DNA from: Amycolatopsis sp. NBC_00345
Lineage (GTDB): Bacteria; Actinomycetota; Actinomycetes; Mycobacteriales; Pseudonocardiaceae
Direction: 5' to 3'
Length of the DNA stretch: 64,000 nucleotides
NCBI RefSeq assembly: GCF_036116635.1
Contig: NZ_CP107995.1
Coordinates: 744,001-808,000, forward strand
The notes beneath the pieces were generated by a model. The model did not search any database. It worked only from the letters and a program-made list of their open reading frames with translations, and was not told the DNA's origin. Numbering within the stretch: the first letter of the stretch is position 1; each line of letters begins with the position of its first letter. Below are positions 15,453-22,996 of this stretch, piece by piece. A program made the position numbers and the translations under genes.

Positions 15453-17408
15453 ATGGACAACACCTGGGCGCTGCTGAGTTCGGCGATGCGCTCGGCGGAC
15501 ACGCCGAGGGCGCTGACCCGCGGCACGGTCAAGCGCGTCGCCCGCTTCGCCCGGCCGCATTGGGTGCGGCTGCTGGTCTTCCTGGTGCTGACGGTCGTCT
15601 CGGCCGTGCTCGCGGTGACCACGCCGGTGCTGGCGGGCAAGGTGGTCGACTCGATCGTCGGCGGCCACGACCTGTCGGTGGTGCTCTGGCTGGCCGTCGT
15701 GATCGCCCTGCTGGCGATCGCCGACGCGGGGCTGGGCCTGGCCGAGCGGTGGCAGTCCGCGCGCATCGGCGAGGGCATCATCCTCGACCTGCGCGTGGCC
15801 GTCTTCGAGCACGTGCAGAAGCTGCCGATCGCGTTCTTCACCCGGACCCGCACCGGCGCGCTGGTCAGCCGGCTCAACAACGACGTGATCGGCGCGCAGC
15901 GGACGTTCACCGCGACGCTGTCCGGGCTCGTCACCAACGTGATCCAGCTGGTGCTCTCGCTGGCGGTGATGATGACGCTGTCCTGGCAGGTCACGGTGGT
16001 CGCGCTGGTGCTGCTGCCGGTGTTCGTGCTGCCGGCGCGCCGGCTCGGCCGCCGGATGGCCGGGCTGCAGCGCGAGGCCGCCCAGCTCAACGCCGGCATG
16101 ACCACGCAGATGACCGAGCGGTTCTCCGCGCCCGGCGCCACGCTGGTGAAGCTGTTCGGCCACCCGCGCCAGGAGGTCGCGGACTTCGCCGGGCGGGCCG
16201 GGCGCGTCCGCGACATCGGCGTGCGCACGGCGATGCTCACCCGCTGGTTCATGACCAGCCTGACGCTCGTCTCCGCGCTGGCGCAGGCGCTCGTCTACGG
16301 CCTCGGCGGCTACCTCGCGCTGACCGGGCAGCTCGAGCCCGGCACCGTGGTGGCGCTGGCGCTGCTGCTGACCCGGCTCTACGCCCCGCTGACCGCGCTC
16401 GCGAACGTGCGCGTGGACGTGATGACCGCGATGGTCTCGTTCGAGCGCGTCTTCGAGGTGCTCGACCTGGACCCGATGATCAAGGAGCCGGCCGAGCCGA
16501 AGGCACTGCCCGCCGGTGGTGCCGGGGCCGGTGGTGACGCTGTTGGTGGTGCCGGGGTTGGTGGTGACGCTGTTGGTGGTGCCGGGGTTGGTGGTGTCTC
16601 GGTCGGTGGTGTTGCGGTGGAATTCGACGACGTGCGGTTCGGCTACCCCGCGGCGGACCGGTTCTCCCTCGCCTCACTGGAGGACGTGGCCACTTTGGAC
16701 ACCCGAGGCGGCGAGGAAGTGCTGCACGGCATCAGCTTCCGCGCCGAGCCGGGCCAGATGGTGGCGCTGGTCGGCTCGTCCGGCGCCGGGAAGTCGACGA
16801 TCGCGTCACTGCTGCCGCGGCTCTACGACGTGGACGCGGGCGCGGTGCGGCTGTCCGGAGTGGACGTCCGCGACCTCGATTTCGCCACCCTGCGGGAGAC
16901 CGTCGGCGTGGTGACCCAGGACGGGCACCTGTTCCACGACACGATCCGCGCCAACCTGGCGTACGCGCGGCCGGGCGCGACCGACGACGAGATCTGGGCG
17001 GCGCTGGAGCAGGCGCGGCTCGGCGAGCTGGCGCGCTCGCTGCCCGACGGCCTCGACACCACCGTCGGCGAGCGCGGCTACCGCCTTTCCGGCGGCGAAC
17101 GGCAGCGGCTCACCATCGCGCGGCTGCTGCTGGCCCAGCCCAAGGTCGTGGTGCTGGACGAGGCGACGGCCCACCTGGACTCCGAGTCGGAGGCCGCGGT
17201 CGGCGAGGCGCTGATCGGCGCGCTGGAAGGCCGGACGTCGCTGGTGATCGCGCACCGGCTGTCCACAGTCCGCGCGGCCGACCTGATCCTGGTGATCGAG
17301 CACGGCGCGGTCGTCGAGCAGGGCACGCACGAGGAGCTGCTGGCGCGGGAAGGCCGTTACGCGGAACTGCACCACACCCAGTTCAACGAGGAGCCCGCGG
17401 TTGCGTAG
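15453..17408 (+). CDS. ABC exporter, fused permease and ATPase (MsbA/LmrA type)
   Basis: 651 residues from ATG after GGGGGA. The transmembrane domain of six helices covers about 35-310. The nucleotide-binding domain has Walker A GSSGAGKS at 441-448, signature LSGGE at 545-549, Walker B VVVLDEATAHLD and the switch His in IAHRLSTV. The two halves are joined by an unusual Gly/Val/Ala linker encoded by a 30-bp tandem repeat (residues about 355-384). This type works as a homodimer or heterodimer to export lipids, drugs or peptides. No partner half-transporter is adjacent. The long upstream open frame to 15297 lacks family character. Confidence 0.88.
   Translation: MDNTWALLSSAMRSADTPRALTRGTVKRVARFARPHWVRLLVFLVLTVVSAVLAVTTPVLAGKVVDSIVGGHDLSVVLWLAVVIALLAIADAGLGLAERWQSARIGEGIILDLRVAVFEHVQKLPIAFFTRTRTGALVSRLNNDVIGAQRTFTATLSGLVTNVIQLVLSLAVMMTLSWQVTVVALVLLPVFVLPARRLGRRMAGLQREAAQLNAGMTTQMTERFSAPGATLVKLFGHPRQEVADFAGRAGRVRDIGVRTAMLTRWFMTSLTLVSALAQALVYGLGGYLALTGQLEPGTVVALALLLTRLYAPLTALANVRVDVMTAMVSFERVFEVLDLDPMIKEPAEPKALPAGGAGAGGDAVGGAGVGGDAVGGAGVGGVSVGGVAVEFDDVRFGYPAADRFSLASLEDVATLDTRGGEEVLHGISFRAEPGQMVALVGSSGAGKSTIASLLPRLYDVDAGAVRLSGVDVRDLDFATLRETVGVVTQDGHLFHDTIRANLAYARPGATDDEIWAALEQARLGELARSLPDGLDTTVGERGYRLSGGERQRLTIARLLLAQPKVVVLDEATAHLDSESEAAVGEALIGALEGRTSLVIAHRLSTVRAADLILVIEHGAVVEQGTHEELLAREGRYAELHHTQFNEEPAVA
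16515..16604 (+). repeat. 30-bp tandem repeat, three units, inside the ABC exporter linker
   Basis: Units at 16515-16544 and 16545-16574 differ at two bases; 16575-16604 keeps the first 22 and then diverges. Each encodes a 10-residue block of the form GGAGVGGDAV. It lies between the membrane and ATPase domains, where length change would be tolerated. Confidence 0.9.
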
Positions 17409-17428
17409 GCCGGCGCCCTTCGTCGAAT

Positions 17429-17513
17429 GCGCCCCAATGTGGCGTTCGGTGCGTTGAACGCACCGAACGCCACATTGGGTGCGCCCAACGCAACCAACGC
17501 CACATTGGGGCGC
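17429..17513. repeat. Palindrome family D, complex three-arm inverted repeat
   Basis: 17433-17455 is the reverse complement of 17457-17479 with one base between them (core CCCAATGTGGCGTTCGGTGC). A third arm, AACGCCACATTGGGGCGC at 17496-17513, pairs with the outer 17429-17446. It lies between the converging exporter and SIS genes, and alternative hairpins are possible. It probably ends both transcripts. Confidence 0.85.
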
Positions 17514-17540
17514 TTCAGCGGCGGGGCCGCAGCGGGTGGG

Positions 17541-18269
17541 TTACCGCAGCGCCGGGACGCGCGGGCCGTACTTGGCCAGCAGCGCCACGTTCGCCTCGTC
17601 GCCACCCTCCACATTGGAACTGCGCCACAGTGGAACGTCGATACCCTCGGCCGTGCCGCGGTCGAAGACCTGGGCCAGCACGAGGTTCCACAGGAACGCG
17701 TTGACCACAGTGGACAGCGGCGCGGTGCGCGGCGCCGCGGCCGGGTGGCTGGCGTCGCCGGGGACGACCAGCGAGTCGAGCACCACGCTGCCCTCCTCGA
17801 CCAGCGTGGTCGGCGACCGGCGCGGCGCGGCGGCCACACAGGCCCGCGACGTCACCGCGATCACCGAGGCACCGCGGCGGCGGGCGCCGGCGGCGAGTTC
17901 CACCGGGTACGGGTTCACGCCGGAGGTCGAGAACACCACCAGCACGTCGTCCGGGCCGGGCGCGCGCTCGGCGAGCACCTCTTCCGCCAGCCCGGTGCGG
18001 CGCTCGGTCTTGGTGCTGTGCTGCGCGCCGTGCAGCGGCAGCAGCTCCGGGTGGTACAGCGGGTACACGCAGGCGAGGCCGCCCGCGCGGTAGAATGTCT
18101 CGGCGACGGCGGCCAGCGAGTGCCCGGCGCCCGCGGTGAACACCAGCGCGTCGCTGCGGATCACCCCCAGCACCAGGTCGGCCGCCGCGGCCAGCTGATC
18201 GGCATTGGCCTCCTCGGCGGCCGCGAGCTTCTCCGCCGTGCTCTTCCAGTTCTCCGTGGCGCTCACCAC
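17541..18269 (-). CDS. SIS-domain protein (phosphosugar-binding, UPF0309-like)
   Basis: 242 residues. The sugar isomerase fold is marked by VFTAGAGHSLAAVAETFYRA near residue 45 and VLVVFSTSGVNPYPVELA near 110, the two phosphate-binding loops of SIS domains. Proteins of this group lack other domains and are predicted to bind or isomerise phosphosugars, often amino sugars. No PTS, kinase or regulator gene is next to it, so its substrate is open. The GTG start is followed by a second GTG that is equally possible. It faces the ABC exporter tail to tail across a palindrome. Confidence 0.75.
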   Translation of the reverse strand: MVSATENWKSTAEKLAAAEEANADQLAAAADLVLGVIRSDALVFTAGAGHSLAAVAETFYRAGGLACVYPLYHPELLPLHGAQHSTKTERRTGLAEEVLAERAPGPDDVLVVFSTSGVNPYPVELAAGARRRGASVIAVTSRACVAAAPRRSPTTLVEEGSVVLDSLVVPGDASHPAAAPRTAPLSTVVNAFLWNLVLAQVFDRGTAEGIDVPLWRSSNVEGGDEANVALLAKYGPRVPALR

Positions 18270-18380
18270 ACCTGCCCTTCGTCGCGGGTCCGGTCGCCGA
18301 ATCTAGCGCGTGGCCACGCTTCGTGGTGGATTAGCGTGATACCCGGACAGGAACAGATCCCGGTGACTGGGAGGCGGCAC

Positions 18381-19076
18381 GTGGACGAGGCGGAACCCGT
18401 CGTTTCGGTGCGTCGTGCGCGGGGCCGCACCCGCGCGGTCGCGTTGGTGCTGCACGGCGGGGCCGAGGTCGGCACCGCGAAGGTGCCCCCGTGGAAGCTG
18501 GCGTACCTCCGCATGGTGCCGCTGGCCCGCGCCCTGCACCGCGCGGGCGGCCCGTACGGCCTCGAAGTGCGGCTGCTGCGCAACCGGCGCTACGGCTGGA
18601 ACGGGGCCGCCGAGGACCCGGTGCCCGACGCGCGCTGGGCGCTGGAGCGGATCCGCGCCGAGCACCCCGGCCTGCCGGTGGTCCTGGTCGGGCACTCGAT
18701 GGGCGGGCGCGTCGCGCTGCGCGTGGCCGACGACCCGGCCGTGACGGGCGTCTGCGCGCTCGCGCCGTGGACGCCGGCCGGCGAGCCGGTGGACGCCGTC
18801 GCCGGCCGCTCCGTGCTCATCGTGCACGGCACCCGCGATCGGATGACTTCGCCGCGTGAATCCCACGCCTTCGCCGAGCGCGCCCGCGCGGTCGCGGCCC
18901 GCGTCGCCCGGTTCGAGATCGGCGGCGAAGGACACGCGATGCTCCGCCGTTCGGCGGTCTGGACCAGGTTGGTGTGTGCTTTCACACTGGACGTGATCGA
19001 GGCCGGGGAAAAGGACGAAACTTTACTTGGGGCCTGGACCCGTCCCGCGGACGAGCGGTTGCGAATCCCGGTGTGA
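18381..19076 (+). CDS. Alpha/beta hydrolase
   Basis: 231 residues from a GTG 6 bases after GGGAGG. The fold is recognised by LVLHGGAE near the N-terminus (oxyanion region), nucleophile elbow GHSMGG with Ser106, a DRMTSPRES turn that carries the acid, and His185 in GEGHAM. No signal peptide is present. The enzyme is probably a cytosolic esterase or lipase-like hydrolase; the substrate cannot be assigned. The start is divergent from the SIS gene with 111 bases between them. Confidence 0.75.
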   Translation: MDEAEPVVSVRRARGRTRAVALVLHGGAEVGTAKVPPWKLAYLRMVPLARALHRAGGPYGLEVRLLRNRRYGWNGAAEDPVPDARWALERIRAEHPGLPVVLVGHSMGGRVALRVADDPAVTGVCALAPWTPAGEPVDAVAGRSVLIVHGTRDRMTSPRESHAFAERARAVAARVARFEIGGEGHAMLRRSAVWTRLVCAFTLDVIEAGEKDETLLGAWTRPADERLRIPV

Positions 19077-19165
19077 GGCGAGTCGGGCGACCGGCACAAA
19101 GCGCACGCTTCGTGACCCGGGAATATCATCAGCATGGGCCGCACAGCCCGTCCGGAGGGAGTGTC

Positions 19166-20428
19166 TTGTCCACCTCGAGTGTCGACCGCGCGGCGGGACT
19201 GTCCCCGCAGCAGACCACTACTGAAGAATCCCGGTGGCCGGGCCTGGCCACCCCGCCGCACTCGCCCCTGCGCGCGCGGGCCGCGGAGGCGCTTTTCCGC
19301 CGCGCCGTGAAGTCGCTTGAGCTACGGGTGACCTTCCCCGACGGGACCACGCTCGGCGCGGGCGGCCCGGACGCGCCGGAGATGCGCATCCGCCGCCCCG
19401 CCGCGTTCTTCCACCGCCTCGGCGCGGACGCGAAGATCGGCTTCGGCGAGGCGTACATGGTGGGCGACTGGACCGCCGACGACCTGCCGGGTGTGCTGAC
19501 CCCGTTCGCGGAGAAGATGGCCACGGTCATCCCGCCGTTCCTGCAGCGGTTCCGCCGGTTCGTCGAGCGCGCCCAGCCCGAGGCCGAGGAGAACACGGTC
19601 GAGGGATCGCGCGAGAACATCCACCGGCACTACGACCTGTCCAACGACCTGTTCAGCACCTTCCTCGACGAGTCGATGATGTACTCCTCGGCGCTGTTCG
19701 GCCCCGGGGACACTTTGACCCAGGCCCAGCACCGCAAGCTCGACAGCGTGCTCGACTACGCGGGCGTGCGCGAGGGCAGCACCGTGCTGGAGATCGGTAC
19801 CGGCTGGGGCGAGCTGTCCATCCGCGCCGCGTCACGGGGCGCGAAGGTCACGTCGCTGACCATCTCGCAGGAGCAGAAGACGCTCGCCGACGCGCGCATC
19901 GCCGAAGCCGGTTACCGCGACCGCGTCGACGTGCAGCTGTGCGACTACCGCGAAGCCAAGGGCGAGTACGACTCCGTGGTCAGCGTCGAGATGATCGAGG
20001 CCGTCGGCATGTCCTACTGGCCGACGTTCTTCTCCACCATCGGCAAGCGGCTGCGCCCGGGCGGCCGGTTCGGCCTGCAGGCGATCACGATGGACCACGA
20101 CCGGATGATGGCCGCGGCGCGCTCGTACAGCTGGATCCACAAGTACGTCTTCCCCGGCGGCATCATTCCCTCGGTCGAGGCGATCGAGCAGGGGATGGCC
20201 GAGAACACCCGGCTCAAGCTGGCCGGCATGCGGGAGTTCGGCCAGGACTACGCCCGCACGCTGAAACTGTGGCGGGAGCGGTTCATGGCGCGCTGGACCG
20301 ACATCAAGGACTTCGGGTTCGACGACGTGTTCCAGCGGACGTGGGAGTTCTACCTGGCCTATTCCGAGGCCGGGTTCCGCTCCGGGTACCTCAAGGTTCA
20401 CCAGTTCGGGTTCGCCGACCCGCGCTGA
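19166..20428 (+). CDS. Cyclopropane-fatty-acyl-phospholipid synthase family methyltransferase
   Basis: 420 residues from TTG at 19166 just after GGAGGGAG. The N-terminal lipid-binding part (to about 150) leads to a SAM methyltransferase with HYDLSNDLFSTFLDESMMYS, VLEIGTGWGELSI (SAM site) and VSVEMIEAVG (catalytic region with Glu). The end has the FRSGYLKVHQFGF signature. These enzymes put a methylene or methyl bridge across the double bond of phospholipid acyl chains and act at the membrane surface. In actinobacteria close relatives also make 10-methyl fatty acids with an oxidoreductase partner. No such partner is adjacent. Confidence 0.88.
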   Translation: MSTSSVDRAAGLSPQQTTTEESRWPGLATPPHSPLRARAAEALFRRAVKSLELRVTFPDGTTLGAGGPDAPEMRIRRPAAFFHRLGADAKIGFGEAYMVGDWTADDLPGVLTPFAEKMATVIPPFLQRFRRFVERAQPEAEENTVEGSRENIHRHYDLSNDLFSTFLDESMMYSSALFGPGDTLTQAQHRKLDSVLDYAGVREGSTVLEIGTGWGELSIRAASRGAKVTSLTISQEQKTLADARIAEAGYRDRVDVQLCDYREAKGEYDSVVSVEMIEAVGMSYWPTFFSTIGKRLRPGGRFGLQAITMDHDRMMAAARSYSWIHKYVFPGGIIPSVEAIEQGMAENTRLKLAGMREFGQDYARTLKLWRERFMARWTDIKDFGFDDVFQRTWEFYLAYSEAGFRSGYLKVHQFGFADPR

Positions 20429-20512
20429 GCAGGGGGTTCCCCTCCGGCACAACCGGCCCAGGGTGCCGCACGTCCTCATACTGAGGGCATGCGGTTCACT
20501 GGGCCGCACCAG

Positions 20513-20614
20513 TTGCTGATCCGACCGGAAGTAGGCGGACACGGGCTGCAGCCGATCCGGTTGCCGGACCCGTTCCGCCGTGGCTGTGTCGGATCAGCAA
20601 CGAACTGCACAGCA
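20513..20614 (+). ncRNA. Structured repeat element, copy 1 (upstream of LCP gene)
   Basis: A perfect 13-bp stem is formed by TTGCTGATCCGAC (20513-20525) and 20588-20600. Inside are CGGAAGTA (20526-20533) and GTGGCTGT (20580-20587) as an internal loop, then GGCGGA/TCCGCC and ACGGG/CCCGT as a second stem. The tail CGAACTGCACAGCA (20601-20614) is shared with the other copies. The LCP start is 31 bases further on. It could be a cis-regulatory RNA or a short mobile element. Confidence 0.55.
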
Positions 20615-20645
20615 TTTGCCGGATTCGGGGACGGGTGATGGACCG

Positions 20646-21836
20646 ATGACGTACGGCGGCGACGGCAGGCGGCGGGAGCCGCCCCGGGGGCCCCAGCCTC
20701 CAGGGAGCTCGCGGCAGCACCAGCGGGCGCAGATGATGCCGTTGCCGGGTGCTCCCAGCTCATACGACCAGCGGACGCGGCCGATGGGCAATCGGGGCGA
20801 GGCGCCGCCGCCCGGTCCGCCGCCCCGTCAGTCCCCGCCGGGCCCGCCCCAAGGCGCGCCCGGCCCGAGGCCGCGCCGTCGCCGCCGGTGGAGCATCGGC
20901 AAGATCCTGCTGACGCTGGTGCTGCTCTTCGTCGTGTTCATCGGCGGCGTCTGGGCGTACCTGGAGTTCTCGATCGCGCGCGTCGACGCGCTGGCTGACT
21001 ACGACGGCAGGCCCGCCGCCGCGTCCGGCACCAACTGGCTGGTGGTCGGCTCCGACAGCCGCGCCGGGCTGTCGGCCGCGGAAGAGGAGAACCTGGCCAC
21101 CGGCGACTCCGGCGAGGCGGGCGGGCAGCGCACCGACACCATCATGGTCGCGCACATCCCGGACAACTCCACGAAGCCGACCCTGCTGTCGCTGCCGCGC
21201 GACTCCCAGGTGAAGATCCCCGGCCACGGCACCAGCAAGATCAACGCGGCGTTCGCCCTCGGCGGCCCGGCACTGCTGGTGAAGACCGTCGAAGGCGTCA
21301 CCGGCCTGCGCATCGACCATTACGCGGAGATCGGCTTCGGCGGCTTCGCGACCATCGTGGACGCGATCGGCGGCGTCGACATGTGCGTCGACAAGGACAT
21401 GAACGACACCATGACCGGCATCAACATCAAGGCCGGCTGCCAGACGCTCGACGGGCGTGACTCGCTCGGCTTCGTCCGGATGCGGCACAGCACCGCGACC
21501 CCGCGCTCGGACCTCGACCGGGTGGCCAACCAGCGCAAGTTCATCGGCACGCTGGTCAGCCAGATCGCGAGCCCGGGCACGCTGCTCAACCCGTTCCACT
21601 TCTTCCCGCTGCTGTCCTCGGCGCCGGGCGCGCTGACCATGGACTCGGGCGACCACGTGCACAACCTGGCCGGGCTGGCGATCGCGATGCGCGGCATCTC
21701 CTCGGGCGGCGTGCTCACCGGCACGGTGCCGGTCACCGACGGCTCGGCCGAGCACTGGGACAAGACCAAGTCGGCCCAGCTGTTCGACGCGCTGAAGAAC
21801 GACACCGAGGTGCCGGACGGCGTCCTGGTCAGCTGA
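20646..21836 (+). CDS. LytR-CpsA-Psr (LCP) family cell-wall glycopolymer ligase
   Basis: 396 residues. A disordered Pro/Arg-rich cytosolic tail (about 1-80) is followed by one membrane helix (about 87-110) and an extracellular LCP domain. The domain is marked by NWLVVGSDSRAG, RTDTIMVAHIP, LLSLPRDSQVKIPG, SKINAAFALGG and, near the end, FVRMRH and DLDRVANQRKFI. Conserved Arg and Asp residues in these blocks bind the pyrophosphate lipid donor. LCP enzymes move polymers such as arabinogalactan or teichoic acid from undecaprenyl carriers to peptidoglycan. The open frame continues upstream, but that stretch reads through the structured repeat; ATG at 20646 is chosen. It ends before a strong terminator. 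Confidence 0.9.
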   Translation: MTYGGDGRRREPPRGPQPPGSSRQHQRAQMMPLPGAPSSYDQRTRPMGNRGEAPPPGPPPRQSPPGPPQGAPGPRPRRRRRWSIGKILLTLVLLFVVFIGGVWAYLEFSIARVDALADYDGRPAAASGTNWLVVGSDSRAGLSAAEEENLATGDSGEAGGQRTDTIMVAHIPDNSTKPTLLSLPRDSQVKIPGHGTSKINAAFALGGPALLVKTVEGVTGLRIDHYAEIGFGGFATIVDAIGGVDMCVDKDMNDTMTGINIKAGCQTLDGRDSLGFVRMRHSTATPRSDLDRVANQRKFIGTLVSQIASPGTLLNPFHFFPLLSSAPGALTMDSGDHVHNLAGLAIAMRGISSGGVLTGTVPVTDGSAEHWDKTKSAQLFDALKNDTEVPDGVLVS

Positions 21837-21852
21837 CGGCACTGACGCACCC

Positions 21853-21888
21853 GCGCGGGCGCCCACCGAAAATGGTGGGCGCCCGCGC
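21853..21888. terminator. Strong GC hairpin after the LCP gene
   Basis: GCGCGGGCGCCCACC (21853-21867) pairs perfectly with 21874-21888 across a 6-base loop (GAAAAT). It lies 16 bases after the LCP stop and 24 before the next start. There is no T-run. Confidence 0.8.
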
Positions 21889-21912
21889 GCCGTCTGCTGT
21901 CACGATGGGGCG

Positions 21913-22452
21913 ATGGACACGCCACGGGAAACCCTGACCGAAACCGGGATCACGCTGGTCCGCTGGCGCGCGGACCACCTCGAAGACCTGGTGGCGGCCG
22001 TTCAGGGATCCCTGGCGCACATCGGCGCCTGGCTGCCCTGGGCCATGGACGGCTACGGCCCGGCGGAGGGCACCGAATTCCTGACCGGCACGGCGGAGCG
22101 CTGGGAGTCGGGGGAGGCGTACGAGTACGCCCTGCCGGCCCCGGACGGCGCCCTCATGGGCGCCTGCGGGCTGATGCGCTGCGCGGAGGACGGCGGCCCC
22201 GAGATCGGCTACTGGCTCGCGCTCCCGTACACCGGCCGCGGCCTGATGACGGCGGCCACCTCGCTGCTGATCGCCGAGGCGTTCCGCCAGGGCGCCGAGC
22301 ACATCGAGATCCGGCACGACGAGGAGAACACCCGCAGCGGCGCCGTTCCGGCCCGGCTGGGCTTCACGCTGGACCGCAAGGAAGCCGCCACCGAACCGCT
22401 CGCGCCGGCCTGCAGCGGCACCAGCCACGTGTGGCGCCTGGACCGTCCCTGA
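21913..22452 (+). CDS. GNAT family N-acetyltransferase (RimJ/RimL-like)
   Basis: 179 residues. It begins with a typical TGITLVRWRADHLEDL strand/helix. The acetyl-CoA motif is GYWLALPYTGRGLMTAATSL (residues about 97-116), followed by the E-N-T-R-S-G-A-V-P-ARLGF motif of RimJ/RimL-type enzymes, here with AVPARLGFTLDRK. Such proteins acetylate N-termini of ribosomal proteins or small molecules; the substrate is not evident. It ends 6 bases from the end of the converging peroxiredoxin gene. Confidence 0.85.
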   Translation: MDTPRETLTETGITLVRWRADHLEDLVAAVQGSLAHIGAWLPWAMDGYGPAEGTEFLTGTAERWESGEAYEYALPAPDGALMGACGLMRCAEDGGPEIGYWLALPYTGRGLMTAATSLLIAEAFRQGAEHIEIRHDEENTRSGAVPARLGFTLDRKEAATEPLAPACSGTSHVWRLDRP

Positions 22453-22458
22453 GACCGG

Positions 22459-22920
22459 TCAGGCCGCGGCCTTGCGGTCGCGCAGGAGCTTGAGCGCGCG
22501 GTCCGCGTGGGCGGTGAAGTTCAGCTCGCTCTTGATCACGTCCAGCACCCGCCGGTCGGTGCCGATGACAAACGTCTGGCGCTTGGTGTGCAACGGGATC
22601 AGCTTGCGCCACACGCCGAACTGCTTCGCCACGCCACCGTCCACATCGGACAGCAGGGGGTAGTCGAAGCTGTTCGCGGCGGAGAAGGCGCGCTGCTTCT
22701 CGACGGCGTCCGGGCTGATGCCCACGCGCTGGGCGCCCACCTCGGCGAACTCGGCCGCCAGGTCGCGGAAGTGGCAGCTCTCCGCGGTGCAGCCGCTCGT
22801 CATCGCCGCCGGGTAGAAGAACAGCACCACCGGGCCGGACGACAGGAAGTCCGACAGGGTGCGCTCCACCCCCTGGTCGTCGGCCAGCGTGAAGTCGGGG
22901 GCGAGGTCGCCGGTCTCCAT
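22459..22920 (-). CDS. bcp: Peroxiredoxin, Bcp/PrxQ type
   Basis: 153 residues. The active site is YPAAMTSGCTAESCHFRD, with peroxidatic Cys44 and, five residues on, the resolving Cys49 of the PrxQ class. A later WRKLIPLHTKRQTFVIG segment fits the thioredoxin-fold end. These cytosolic enzymes reduce hydrogen peroxide and alkyl hydroperoxides with electrons from thioredoxin. It is a single gene with no thioredoxin or OxyR partner adjacent. Confidence 0.88.
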   Translation of the reverse strand: METGDLAPDFTLADDQGVERTLSDFLSSGPVVLFFYPAAMTSGCTAESCHFRDLAAEFAEVGAQRVGISPDAVEKQRAFSAANSFDYPLLSDVDGGVAKQFGVWRKLIPLHTKRQTFVIGTDRRVLDVIKSELNFTAHADRALKLLRDRKAAA

Positions 22921-22996
22921 CGGGATGGGTCCTTTCGGTCGGTGCCGCGGAAGAAGATCCTCTCAGGGCTTCGGAACCGCGGAGCGCCCGGATGGC

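Noticed and set aside
16515..16604. Short tandem repeat considered as CRISPR-like array
   Set aside because: The units are adjacent without spacers, are in frame and encode a protein linker.
17427..18380. Upstream extension of the alpha/beta hydrolase frame to 17427
   Set aside because: It runs antisense through the SIS gene; GTG at 18381 has a good ribosome-binding site and gives the normal family length.
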